Assembly (NCBI GenBank): GCA_009909035.1
Contig: JAAAOB010000105.1
Location: 1 to 61,989, forward strand
Direction: 5' to 3'
DNA length: 61,989 nucleotides
Origin: Bacteroidota bacterium
GTDB taxonomy: Bacteria > Bacteroidota > Rhodothermia > Balneolales > Balneolaceae
The notes under the pieces are model-generated. The model saw only the letters and a list, made by a program, of their open reading frames with translations. It searched no databases and was not told the DNA's origin. Below, piece after piece: positions 17,174 through 25,952 of the stretch (the stretch's first letter is position 1; each line of letters begins with the position of its first letter). Made by a program: the position numbers and the translations under genes.

Positions 17174-18394
17174 TTAGTTTACGATCTCACTGCGGAAATC
17201 TTCGAATATACGGATCATATATTCCGGTGCAGGTTCCATCAGGGCTCTGTCTCGAATCTCTTCCCTGTCGGGTGCACGATCTCTGCCGGGAATATCAGCA
17301 AACCGCCGCTGCCATTCGTCCGGAAGTTTTTCCATCGACAGAACGGTCCCATCGCCCCACACCTCCGGCTTCATTTTTTCAAATTGTGCCTCGGGCGACA
17401 TCAGAAAATTGATCACCACCATCGCTTCTGCTTTGTTCGCAGAGTTTTTGGGTATTCCCATGTAGTGTGAATTTTGGATTGTACCCGATTCCGGTACGTA
17501 TGCGCGGCTCCTTTTGGGAAATAGTCCTTCGGCAATTTTGTTATCCACCTCACTGTCGTTATTGCTCATGGTAAAAGCAATTTCACCGCTTGAAAAAAGT
17601 TGATGGAGTTGGGATATGCTGTTTGGAAATGTTTCTCCTCCTCGCCAAAAATGGGGCTTCATCTCCTTTAACTGATCCCATAACTGTCGGCTGTATGTAC
17701 GGTAGACCTCTTCATCAAATTCCCCGTGAAATACCGATGGATCGTCCGCAAGGGAGATCATCCAGGATTTGAGAAGTGTCATGCCGGAAAAGTCGGTCGG
17801 GATGGTAAATTTGCCCCTGTTTTCCTCAACCCACTTCTGAAATTCGTTTAATGATTGAGGGGGTGATTGAAGATTGGCCTCATCGTAAATAAGGGTAAAC
17901 TGCACATTTCCCCAGGGAGCTTCAAATCCGTTTACGGGCTGCTGGAAATCTTTGCCGATGAATGGATTATCGAAATCCACGTACCGGGCATTGGGCAGTT
18001 GGTCTGTAAATGGCCCAAACAGGGCATCGATCTGCTTGAGCTGGAAAAAGGTCTCCCCGTTGATCCACACCTGGTCGACCTGGCTGGTCTGGCGGCCGCC
18101 TTCCAGCTCTGCCATCAGGGTAGAGACCACTTGGGTCCCCTGGCCGCTGACGATCTCCAGATCGATGTTGTAGCGTTCGTTCACTCTTGGGATGACATAG
18201 GTCTTCATGTAATCATTGATCAGCGGATCTCCCATCCACATCATGAGCGTGAGATCTCCTCCCCTGGCCTCCTGTTCAATCTCCTGCCAGGAGAGTTCAC
18301 GCGGATCCGCGTCATTGTCAACTTGACCACTGCAGGACATGAAGCAGATCGATAGTAAGCAGATCACTAAATTTCGAACTGATCGAACTGGCAT
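17174..18394 (-). CDS. ABC importer substrate-binding lipoprotein (YnjB-like)
   Basis: A 406-residue lipoprotein (lipobox FMSC, cysteine 21) of the extracellular solute-binding superfamily. The layout closely follows E. coli YnjB: SWQEIEQEARGGDLTLMMWM at the mature N-terminus, VDQVWINGETFFQLK, FGPFTDQLPNARYVDFD, EAPWGNVQFTLIYD and the late INFLMSPEAQ and PEVWGDGTVL segments. It is the first gene of the four-gene importer operon and would capture the ligand in the periplasm. The neighbouring nucleoside phosphorylase and kinase raise the possibility of a nucleoside-, sulfur- or pyrimidine-related ligand; this is contextual only. Confidence 0.88.
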   Translation of the reverse strand: MPVRSVRNLVICLLSICFMSCSGQVDNDADPRELSWQEIEQEARGGDLTLMMWMGDPLINDYMKTYVIPRVNERYNIDLEIVSGQGTQVVSTLMAELEGGRQTSQVDQVWINGETFFQLKQIDALFGPFTDQLPNARYVDFDNPFIGKDFQQPVNGFEAPWGNVQFTLIYDEANLQSPPQSLNEFQKWVEENRGKFTIPTDFSGMTLLKSWMISLADDPSVFHGEFDEEVYRTYSRQLWDQLKEMKPHFWRGGETFPNSISQLHQLFSSGEIAFTMSNNDSEVDNKIAEGLFPKRSRAYVPESGTIQNSHYMGIPKNSANKAEAMVVINFLMSPEAQFEKMKPEVWGDGTVLSMEKLPDEWQRRFADIPGRDRAPDREEIRDRALMEPAPEYMIRIFEDFRSEIVN

Positions 18395-18567
18395 AGGAAT
18401 TCATTTATTTCCGGAAAACGTGTGTATCGTACTTCTTTTGCTGCTTTGAAAGAGAATGGGAATGTCTGTTTACGGACGATGTACAGTTCCGATACTCCTC
18501 CCTTAGTGTCCTGTCATTCATAACGTGTCGTGCATCTCTGTAGTCATCGGATGAGTTGTTTCTGAAA

Positions 18568-18655
18568 AATGATCTACCTCGGGGCAGAGCCTGCGAGGTA
18601 TCAATTTAGAATCCATCATTTTTTGGTCAAATATTGAGATTATTCTGGAGTGTCC
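18568..18655 (+). repeat. 88-nt dispersed repeat, copy 1
   Basis: This stretch matches 40347-40434 along its full 88-nt length without gaps, with about a dozen and a half differences. It contains a hairpin (TACCTCG at 18575-18581 pairing with CGAGGTA at 18594-18600) around GGGGCAGAGCC-like sequence, then a conserved TCAATTTAGAA and a terminal ATTCTGGAGTGTCC. It is inserted in the loop of palindrome copy B. It is non-coding and resembles a REP-type mobile palindrome. Confidence 0.8.
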
Positions 18656-18733
18656 AAAAAGGGCGTGGCTTTGCATTTTTACTATTCATTTCGTCATGCC
18701 GGATCAAGTACGGGATGACGCCCTTTTTGGACA
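18651..18733. repeat. 16-bp perfect inverted repeat with internal hairpin
   Basis: TGTCCAAAAAGGGCGT (18651-18666) and ACGCCCTTTTTGGACA (18718-18733) are exact reverse complements and would fold into a long stem. Inside, CGTCAT at 18692 and ATGACG ending at 18720 form a second nested hairpin around GCCGGATCAAGTACGGG. It begins at the last bases of the 88-nt repeat, so the two are physically joined. The A5/T5 tracts could also make this a bidirectional terminator. Confidence 0.75.
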
Positions 18734-18828
18734 GCCTCGGAATTAAACCACTTATGATTAAAATGTAATTCATCGTTGACTCATCCGATGACTTGCATGC
18801 GACATTTTTTTGCTGAATTAACACAACT

Positions 18829-21816
18829 CTAAAACAGGTATCTCAATGAAAATTGAAACTGCCGCGGCGGGCTCACATTACGGATATCCAGTCCACGCCT
18901 GCCCACCTGGATCTGGTTGCTTTGCGTTAGATTGGCGCTGAACCCACTCAGATTTTCGGCGTTGAACAGGTTAAAGATATCAGCCCCTACTTCAAAACGG
19001 TTTTCGTTTATATCTACGAGGTATCGCAGATTCAGATCGAACACAGTTGACCACGGCAGCCGGTCGCTGTTTCGGTCCAGCCCGGGACTGCGATCGTTAT
19101 TACCGACAAACTGCTGGGAGAATGACCGGCCGTCCCCGTTCAGATCGGTGGTTCCAAAGATCGAGGCATCCGCCACGCGGTTGACCGGCAGTCCGCTTTG
19201 AAGTAGCCCTGCAACAGAAACTGAGAACCCGTTGACAGGAAAATAGCTGACAATCCCGTTTATCATATGTCGACGATCATTAAGAGCCGGCCCCCATTCC
19301 TGCTCAAAATTATTCGCATCCATCGCACGGAAGTTAATGTCCTCCGTATTGTTCTCCAGGTAAGACAGCGTGTACATCAGCCGCCACGACAAGTCACCGG
19401 AACCGCGCGACTGGTCATACGTCAGGTTCAGGGCATAATAATTGGATCGTCCTTCGGTTTCCGTCATAATGACGCTCCGTGCCACTCCCCGCAGCCGCTC
19501 GCCATTTGGGCCGGGTGTGTAAAATCCCTGGTTATCCCTGAAGATAGGAGTCGGCCGGGTGGCATCCGCTTCCGCCTGGCTTCGCACGTCAACATTTCCA
19601 GGCTCAATGGGCCACGGAGCGGGAGCATTCAAATCACGCAGTCGATAGAGATTAAACGAGCGGTTGTGCATCAAATCCACGTAGATCAGCGAATTTTGGC
19701 CAAGCTGATGCTGAAATCCAAGCATAAACTGGTGAGAGTAGGGATTATCAAGCCCGTTCGGGTTCAGAATGCGGAGTTCATTACTGAATACCGACGCACG
19801 CTGATCCTGCAGCTCGGCGCGATCCGGCCCCTGCAAATAATCAGCATCCGCTACACTTCCATTCAGGTTTCCTTCGTTGGTAACCCGCTCGATATCGGTA
19901 TCAGAGGGTAAAATTCCCTGGTCAATTAACAATCCAAGCTGCGACTGAAAATCATCCGCGGTGGAGCTGAACTGAAGAGCATCGCTGTGAACAGTGTAGA
20001 GAATTTTATCATAGTACATACCATATCCTGCACGTATGCTGGTGCGGTCAGTCAACCGGTAGTTGAGACTGGCTCTCGGTGCGATGTTGTTAAAATCCCC
20101 GCTGGATGCACCCGCTTTTGAAAGATTATCGTAGTCGTAGCGCATCCCAACGTTCATGTTGAGTTTGCTATTAAATGAAAACTGATCTTCAAGATAAAAA
20201 CTGAGGAGATTTTGCCGTTTTTCAAATGCATTCGGCCGCAGTTCGATGCTAAAATTTTCGACTTCAACATCGGAAGGCAGATCCTGCGGACGCAGATCCT
20301 GATCAACCCCGCTGCTTCGCAGATCCTCAAGCTGCTGCTGGTTTAGCTGCACGAGCCAGCTGCCGTTAGGATTCCCCCCGCCTTTTAGCGAAAAGTGAGA
20401 TGTACGATAATCGGCCCCGGCTTTCAGAGTATGATCTCCCAGGAAAAACGTAAATTTTTGCTGAAATTGGTGGGTATTCTCTGTGTCATCAAACACAAAC
20501 CCGGGGTGACCCAGCTGCGCAATCGTCTCCCCGTTCGGCGAAAGAACGGTAACATTGGGCGCTTCATCCAGTTCAGGGTTGGCATAATTCCAGCGAAAAC
20601 GGCCATACTGATACCCCGTTTCAGAAATAAAGCCATTGCCGGAGTACGTGTTGCGATTTGCAATCATAACGGAATTGCGGTCCTGCTGGTTACCTGCACT
20701 GGCAAACGTAACACCGCCATCCAGGCCGCCGCCCTGGCGTTCAATATTCACAATACCGGTATTTACCCTCAAATTTGACCGAAAATTGCTGCTCCAGTTG
20801 TGATCCAGCCGGCCGCTCAATAAGGTGAAATGATTGGTGCCATCCACCGTTTCATTCACTCCCAGTTCCGGAACATTCAGCAGGTTGTCCTTCACGTCAG
20901 TCATATGTTCGGCATTAAGAAAGAAAAACGTTTTATCCTTTTTAATCGGACCTCCAACCGAAAATCCACCCTGATACCGCGAAAATCCATCCTTCACCTG
21001 GTTCCCACTCAGGTCGCGCTGGGCAAACGGGGATGATGAATCGAGCGGCGGGCCGGGGCGTGTCATAAAGAACACCTCCCCATTCATATCATTGCTGCCC
21101 GATTTTGTGGTGATATTAATCACACCATTGCTCGTCCGGCCGTACTCGGCACTGAAATTATTGGTCAGCGCCGTGATGTTTTGCGTAAGGCCCACCGGTA
21201 CCCGGAATCGCTGGCCGCCGAGAAAATTTTCATTGTTATCGAACCCGTCGATCTGGTAATTGGTGAACAGGGAGTTGGCCCCGTTAATGGCAACGTTTGG
21301 TGCTTCAGGGAAAAAGCCTGTGGCCTGCGAAATATTAGGAAGCCGGTAAAGTGCACGGGTGATATCCCGGGCTTCGATAGGCAAAGATTCGATTTCCCGG
21401 GAGGAGAGCTCGGAGGCCACCTGCGCATCCACCATGTTGATGGAAGTGGATCGTGCCTGAACCGTTATTTCATCAAGCTCTCCCTCCTTTCGTTCAAAAA
21501 GTGTCACAAGCACGCTCGTTTTACGATTTGATTTCAGCTGAACCTCTTCACTTTGGCTTTCAAAATAGGTCTCGGTTCCTTCCACCAGCACCACATAGCT
21601 GCCGGACGTTGAAAGTCCGTGGATCGAAACCTGACCATTCTCATTCGTTATAAATGATTCACGATATCCTATATCGCTATTCTCAACAATCAGTGAGTAG
21701 TTTTCCACAGGCTGGTATGTTTGGCTTTCAACAAGTGTAACCTGTAGAGATGACTGGGAAAACGCCGGAACAGATAGTAGAATGGTAATAAAAGAAAGCA
21801 AAAGTACTCTTTTCAT
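18829..21816 (-). CDS. TonB-dependent outer-membrane receptor with N-terminal regulatory-like domain (Oar-like)
   Basis: This 995-residue outer-membrane protein starts with a signal peptide (LLSFITILLSVPAFSQ), then an 80-residue carboxypeptidase-regulatory-like Ig domain (ITNENGQVSIHGL). The plug follows: IESLPIEARDITRALYRLPN, NVAINGANSLFTNYQIDGFD and NNFSAEYGRTSNGVINITTK. A 22-strand barrel is expected for the remainder, ending in an aromatic residue (FSLRYLF). The FSAEYGR/GVINITTK arrangement is typical of Oar-like receptors rather than SusC. It has no SusD partner here. Substrate is unknown. Palindrome copy B lies directly downstream of its stop. Confidence 0.92.
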   Translation of the reverse strand: MKRVLLLSFITILLSVPAFSQSSLQVTLVESQTYQPVENYSLIVENSDIGYRESFITNENGQVSIHGLSTSGSYVVLVEGTETYFESQSEEVQLKSNRKTSVLVTLFERKEGELDEITVQARSTSINMVDAQVASELSSREIESLPIEARDITRALYRLPNISQATGFFPEAPNVAINGANSLFTNYQIDGFDNNENFLGGQRFRVPVGLTQNITALTNNFSAEYGRTSNGVINITTKSGSNDMNGEVFFMTRPGPPLDSSSPFAQRDLSGNQVKDGFSRYQGGFSVGGPIKKDKTFFFLNAEHMTDVKDNLLNVPELGVNETVDGTNHFTLLSGRLDHNWSSNFRSNLRVNTGIVNIERQGGGLDGGVTFASAGNQQDRNSVMIANRNTYSGNGFISETGYQYGRFRWNYANPELDEAPNVTVLSPNGETIAQLGHPGFVFDDTENTHQFQQKFTFFLGDHTLKAGADYRTSHFSLKGGGNPNGSWLVQLNQQQLEDLRSSGVDQDLRPQDLPSDVEVENFSIELRPNAFEKRQNLLSFYLEDQFSFNSKLNMNVGMRYDYDNLSKAGASSGDFNNIAPRASLNYRLTDRTSIRAGYGMYYDKILYTVHSDALQFSSTADDFQSQLGLLIDQGILPSDTDIERVTNEGNLNGSVADADYLQGPDRAELQDQRASVFSNELRILNPNGLDNPYSHQFMLGFQHQLGQNSLIYVDLMHNRSFNLYRLRDLNAPAPWPIEPGNVDVRSQAEADATRPTPIFRDNQGFYTPGPNGERLRGVARSVIMTETEGRSNYYALNLTYDQSRGSGDLSWRLMYTLSYLENNTEDINFRAMDANNFEQEWGPALNDRRHMINGIVSYFPVNGFSVSVAGLLQSGLPVNRVADASIFGTTDLNGDGRSFSQQFVGNNDRSPGLDRNSDRLPWSTVFDLNLRYLVDINENRFEVGADIFNLFNAENLSGFSANLTQSNQIQVGRRGLDIRNVSPPRQFQFSLRYLF

Positions 21817-21957
21817 GGCAAAACCGATGGTGAAATTAGTTGAGATTGTACTTGGTATACGAAGTAAACGCCCGGTTGGGATGAATTTTTTTCATCTTCT
21901 GTAAGACTGCATAGCCATATGAAAATGGTGCAGGAAAAACCAGGACGTACTGAAGGA

Positions 21958-22680
21958 TCACTTCAAGGGAGGCGGGCGGCTGAACGTGGAATGCCATAGA
22001 ACAGGTGAGATAAGAACTCCCAGATACTCTACAAGGGCGACTGCAGAAAAGATCTTCCTGAGCTGGGATTGAAAATAGGCTAAAATTCCGGTAAATCGTC
22101 CGGAAAGAAAAAAGGAAACATCTCGGCTGGAGTTAATATCCCGGTTTGTTTCAAGTATGAGGGGGGATTCACGTTGGATAGAGAGCTGCAGCGCTAATGC
22201 ATCAAACAGGCCGTTGGTTTTCCAGGGTAACGCTTCAAATTTTTCCGGACTGAACATCGAATGCGTCAATCCGATCAGGTAAGACCCACCGCCAAATGTT
22301 GGACCGAGAACGGCGCGTTCGTTCTCAAGAGATTCTACAATCTCATTCCACTGGATATTTCCGAGAGCAGGATTATCGCTTCCAACAGCGATAACTGAAT
22401 CGAAGCCTTGTTTAAACACCGACTGAACCGCATGGGTAAGGCGTTCACCAAACGTGCTGCCCACCTGCCGGGATTCGTCAAAAATAAAATAGGGTAAGCC
22501 GGACCGGCGGACCGTCTCCAGGGATTTTTTGTGCAGGAGACTGGATACCTCCCGATTTTTCGTAACGCTGCGGCTTACAAACTCCTTGCAACGGCTCTCC
22601 GCCACTGCTGAGCGGCTGAAAAATAGAAGTGCTGTTTGATGTTTTATTCGATTGTCCATTTCGACAAGTATAGTAGTCAA
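21958..22680 (-). CDS. DUF2064 family glycosyltransferase-like protein
   Basis: The 240-residue protein resembles the DUF2064/TIGR04282 family, which has a nucleotide-sugar-transferase-like fold. Signs are LLFFSRSAVAESRCKEFV at the N-terminus, RLTHAVQSVFKQGFDSVIAVGSDNPAL (the GxDxP element) and LGPTFGGGSYLIGLT. The family is often placed next to glycosyltransferase-2 or radical-SAM genes; neither is present here. An alternative start seven codons downstream (MDNRIKHQ) is plausible. It faces the cotransporter gene across 306 bp. Confidence 0.8.
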   Translation of the reverse strand: MTTILVEMDNRIKHQTALLFFSRSAVAESRCKEFVSRSVTKNREVSSLLHKKSLETVRRSGLPYFIFDESRQVGSTFGERLTHAVQSVFKQGFDSVIAVGSDNPALGNIQWNEIVESLENERAVLGPTFGGGSYLIGLTHSMFSPEKFEALPWKTNGLFDALALQLSIQRESPLILETNRDINSSRDVSFFLSGRFTGILAYFQSQLRKIFSAVALVEYLGVLISPVLWHSTFSRPPPLK

Positions 22681-22986
22681 AATCTTTTATTTTATCACAA
22701 ATGGATAAAGATTCCTGGAGAGCCCCACATTTTTCATTGAGATGCCGCTCGAAAACCACAGGTATATATCTAAGGCAGAGCAGAAACATGTGTTCAAATC
22801 ATTCAAACCGTATCGATCTGTATGCGGATCATATGCAACAGATGACCAAATTAATTCTATTACATTCATTTTATCCAAAAGGAGGATGTTTTATTCTCCA
22901 GATAATTGTATGTTTTTCCCTTCTTTTATAAATAATTCCAATCTACGTTCTTCATCTGCTTGTCGTAGCGTACCCCATATATCTGC
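22681..22986. other. Divergent intergenic region
   Basis: This AT-rich interval of about 306 bp separates the divergent DUF2064 and cotransporter genes and should hold both promoters. A purine-rich AAAAGGAGGATG occurs near 22880, but the ATG follows without spacing and the frame behind it shows no protein features and runs into the cotransporter gene in another frame. No RNA structure or repeat from the other loci was seen. Confidence 0.45.
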
Positions 22987-25263
22987 ATGGCTGAAAATCA
23001 GGATGTATATAAGAAGAAATTCGGAACCTTCCTGGGGGTATACCTTCCGAGTACACTAACCGTCCTGGGGTTAATTATGTACCTGAGGTTTGGTTGGGTC
23101 GTTGGCAATGTTGGGCTGCCGCTCACAATTGTAATTGTACTTCTTGCCAACATCATTACCTTCATCACCGGTATGAGCGCCGCCGCTATCGCAACCAACA
23201 TAAAGGTGGGCGTAGGTGGCGTCTACTATTTAATCTCCAGAAGTCTTGGTCTTGAAACAGGCGGTGCTATTGGGGTCGCCTTCTATATTAGCCGGACGCT
23301 AAGCATCACGTTCTATGCATTCGGACTTGCGGAACTGATCCTTCTTTTTTGGCCGATAGAAGCCTGGGGAGCCCTGCCTGAATACGCTATACCGCTGATG
23401 ACGGCCATTATCATCATTGCTATTACGTTTGCCTCCGGGAAGAGTGCTGAGCTTGTGCTAAAATTCCAGGTACCGATGCTGATTCTTGTTGTGATATCTA
23501 TCCTGGCACTGATGGCCGGTGTATTTATGAATGAGCTCAGAATGCCTGAACTGACCGCCTCCTACCGCACGGTTCCGGATGGCGGGTTTTGGATTATATT
23601 TGCGGTATTTTTTCCCGGAGTTACCGGTTTTCTTGCAGGTATTGCAATGAGCGGTGACCTGAAGACTCCCGGCCAATCGATTAAAATGGGCACTATTTAC
23701 TCGGTTCTCACAGGCGTTGCGGTCTACCTGCTGATCCCGGTCTTGCTTTCAATCACTGCCGTGCTTCCGTTTGAACAGATGGCAGATGAATCCTACGGGC
23801 TGCGAACCTGGTCGGATGTTGCGTTTATGGGAGGACTCTTTATCTATCCCGCCGCCTGCGGTGCCATCCTATCATCGGCCATCGGTAGCGTGCTGAGCGG
23901 GCCGCGGGTATTGCAATCGCTATCCATGGACGGCCTGGCACCTAAATTTTTGTCGAAAGTAACAAAAACCGGGCAGCCGGCCATCGCCACGTGGGTAACC
24001 GGTGCTGTCGCTTTATCCGCTGTAGCTCTTGGCGATTTAAATACAGCCGCAAAGTTCGTAACCGTACTGTTCCTAACACTCTACGTGGTCATCAATATCG
24101 TTGCAGCAACTGAAAAGCTGGTTGCAGAGCCCTCATTCCGTCCCAGCGTAAATGTGCCGTGGTATGTTTCGGTTTTAGGTGCTGTTGGTTCTTTGTATGT
24201 GATGTACCTGATCAGTCCCATAGCCCTTGCTTTTGCATTTTTACTGGAAGCCGGCTGTTACCTCTACTTTAAGAAAAAGTCTCTTGAGCAACAGTGGGGT
24301 GATGTAAATGCCGGACTCTGGATGAAGATTGCCCGGTTTTCACTGCTGAGAATGAATCACTACCACGTAAAACAGCGAAACTGGCGGCCTATCATTCTGC
24401 TCTTTGTCAAGGATATCTCCGACCGAATTGAACTCGTGAAACTTGCGGCGGCATTTGGACAAAACCGGGGGATTTTTTCGATATCTAAACTACTGGTTAA
24501 CGCCGGCGAACCGACTCGTAAAACGAGGAAAGTGCTTAAAGATCGGATGATCCAAAAAGTGCAGCGGATCGGTGTTGATGCCTTTTGCGAGGTACATGAG
24601 GTGGACTCGTTACACAGCGGAATACTGAATATCTCAAGAGGTCACGGTATTTCCGGTTTGAAAACCAATACCATCATGTTTGGATGGTCGGAAGATAGAG
24701 AGGCCAACAGCAACCAGCTCAAAATCATCCGTTCGCTTTCAAGGATTGGAAAAAACATTATCCTGGCAAAGTTCAACGATCACGAAAATTGGAAAGTTGA
24801 CAATCACCGGTATATTGATGTGTGGTGGAGCGGGGCGGAAAACAATGGGGATCTCATGCTGATCCTTTCGTATATGCTTACACTAAATCCCGAGTGGAAA
24901 CATGCCAACATCCGTATCCGGGAAGTGATTGATCATGAAGAAGATCAGCGCTTCTTTGCCGAATCGATCAAACAATCACTAAAGGAAGCCCGGATTGAGG
25001 CGGAGGGTGAAATCATCATAAAAAATGGGCGGTCGTTCACGGATATTCTTACGACATATAGCTCTGAGGCCGATCTTGTCATGCTGGGGCTGAAAGTTAC
25101 CTCCCCCGGTGAAGAAGAGAAGCATGCCGCTAAAATCGATCAGCTCTCCAGGGTAGGAAAAGTCTGCATTTTTGTGCAAAATAATAACCTGGACGATACA
25201 TTCCCTGTCTTACTGACCTCTGAAAATCAAGGCGAGCCAACAGGCCGAGAGTCCAATTCATAA
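22987..25263 (+). CDS. Cation-chloride cotransporter (SLC12-type) homologue
   Basis: The 758-residue protein begins with KFGTFLGVYLPSTLTVLGLI and MYLRFGWVVGNVGL, the hallmark first helices of the Na-K-Cl/K-Cl cotransporter family. About 12 transmembrane helices occupy residues 20-430, with VGVGGVYYLISRSLG, FFPGVTGFLAG and SGPRVLQSLSMDGLAP as further family signatures. The last 300 residues form the cytoplasmic SLC12-like tail (KDISDRIELVKLAAAFGQNRG), probably with a universal-stress-like fold. Bacterial members are poorly studied; symport of K+ or Na+ with chloride or an amino acid is the likely role, and ion homeostasis in a saline habitat would fit. Confidence 0.88.
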   Translation: MAENQDVYKKKFGTFLGVYLPSTLTVLGLIMYLRFGWVVGNVGLPLTIVIVLLANIITFITGMSAAAIATNIKVGVGGVYYLISRSLGLETGGAIGVAFYISRTLSITFYAFGLAELILLFWPIEAWGALPEYAIPLMTAIIIIAITFASGKSAELVLKFQVPMLILVVISILALMAGVFMNELRMPELTASYRTVPDGGFWIIFAVFFPGVTGFLAGIAMSGDLKTPGQSIKMGTIYSVLTGVAVYLLIPVLLSITAVLPFEQMADESYGLRTWSDVAFMGGLFIYPAACGAILSSAIGSVLSGPRVLQSLSMDGLAPKFLSKVTKTGQPAIATWVTGAVALSAVALGDLNTAAKFVTVLFLTLYVVINIVAATEKLVAEPSFRPSVNVPWYVSVLGAVGSLYVMYLISPIALAFAFLLEAGCYLYFKKKSLEQQWGDVNAGLWMKIARFSLLRMNHYHVKQRNWRPIILLFVKDISDRIELVKLAAAFGQNRGIFSISKLLVNAGEPTRKTRKVLKDRMIQKVQRIGVDAFCEVHEVDSLHSGILNISRGHGISGLKTNTIMFGWSEDREANSNQLKIIRSLSRIGKNIILAKFNDHENWKVDNHRYIDVWWSGAENNGDLMLILSYMLTLNPEWKHANIRIREVIDHEEDQRFFAESIKQSLKEARIEAEGEIIIKNGRSFTDILTTYSSEADLVMLGLKVTSPGEEEKHAAKIDQLSRVGKVCIFVQNNNLDDTFPVLLTSENQGEPTGRESNS

Positions 25264-25952
25264 AATAACACCTCGTAAAATGTATAAGATGCTTCAGCAG
25301 AAACTGGACTCAACATGCGAACCCCTTCGTCAAGTTATAGACCGGCTTCAGAATTGAACAGGGTAAAATCTGAGAATTGCTTGCGGCTTTCCGCCCGGCT
25401 CATTCACCTGGTTGCCACGGGGCTGTTGACCGGGAGAATTCCTTACTTCCACAACCCGTTCAGGTTCATCCACTCCTCCCGCTCCATCATCGGCTGCGGG
25501 TAGGCATCCAAAACATTATCAAGATGCAGGTACTCGCCCCACACGGTTTTGATTTTTATCTACAGACGATTGCCAGGATTGGGCTTGAAGATTTAATGAT
25601 GTGAAAGTGAATAAGAAGGTGGTTAGGAATAGACACAGCTTTGGTTGTCTCATCGAGCAGTAGATTTGTTAGATTGATTGATTCTGATACGTTTATTTAT
25701 CGAATATCATGGAAAAGATCAATAATTCAGGAATTTATCTTTCGGCAGTCGAGGGGTTTTTATGCGCTCCAAGCGATTTGATTTTGTCTGTAGCTCATAA
25801 CAATACATACATACCAAATAGTATTTAAAACCGTTTTCTTGACTTAGAAATGCCTTCAAGGTATATTTAAATAAGCCCTGCATGTTGCGAAGTCTCTGGT
25901 TCCACCTGGGATACGAAATCCAAAGAAATTTCATAGCAACTGCGGGGCTTCA
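25264..25952. other. Gene-poor interval with one recognisable relic
   Basis: Almost 690 bp without an intact gene. A GH2 glycosidase remnant lies on the minus strand at about 25443-25560. The right half (25600-25950) is AT-rich and contains an open frame of 71 codons on the minus strand (25719-25934) with no domain, signal or membrane features; I consider it probably non-coding. No repeat of the other families is present. Confidence 0.5.
25443..25560 (-). pseudogene. Relic of a GH2 glycoside hydrolase N-terminus
   Basis: On the minus strand, IKTVWGEYLHLDNVLDAYP is followed by QPMMEREEWMNLNGLWK and a stop codon at 25443-25445. The P-x-P/Q-x-M-x-R-x-x-W-x-N-L-N-G-L-W pattern is the conserved opening of family 2 sugar-binding domains (beta-galactosidase-like enzymes). 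Only about 37 residues survive, without a start codon or any catalytic region. It indicates that a glycosidase gene was lost at this place. Confidence 0.7.

Larger units (their letters stand above)
18533..18808. repeat. Long palindromic repeat, copy B, enlarged by nested repeats
   Basis: AGTCATCGGATGAGT (18542-18556) and ACTCATCCGATGACT (18779-18793) form the same perfect 15-bp stem as copy A, but 222 nt apart. Read from the TonB-receptor gene, the proximal arm is preceded by TGTCGCATGCA and followed by CAAC and ACATTTTAAT, as in copy A; the distal arm is flanked by TTTC-GAAAC-like sequence as in A. The extra interior holds one copy of the 88-nt repeat and a 16-bp inverted repeat. The proximal arm ends 35 bp downstream of the TonB-receptor stop codon. 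Confidence 0.85.

Noticed and set aside
18627..18824. Minus-strand open frame of 65 codons in the nested repeat region
   Set aside because: The frame lies entirely across palindrome B and the inner repeats; its translation has no protein-like character.
22742..23059. Plus-strand frame preceded by AGGAGG upstream of the cotransporter
   Set aside because: The AGGAGG touches the ATG with no spacing, and the frame overlaps the well-supported cotransporter gene in another frame.
25719..25934. Minus-strand open frame of 71 codons near the DUF3800 pseudogene
   Set aside because: AT-rich sequence without domain, signal or membrane features and not part of the reconstructed DUF3800 frame.
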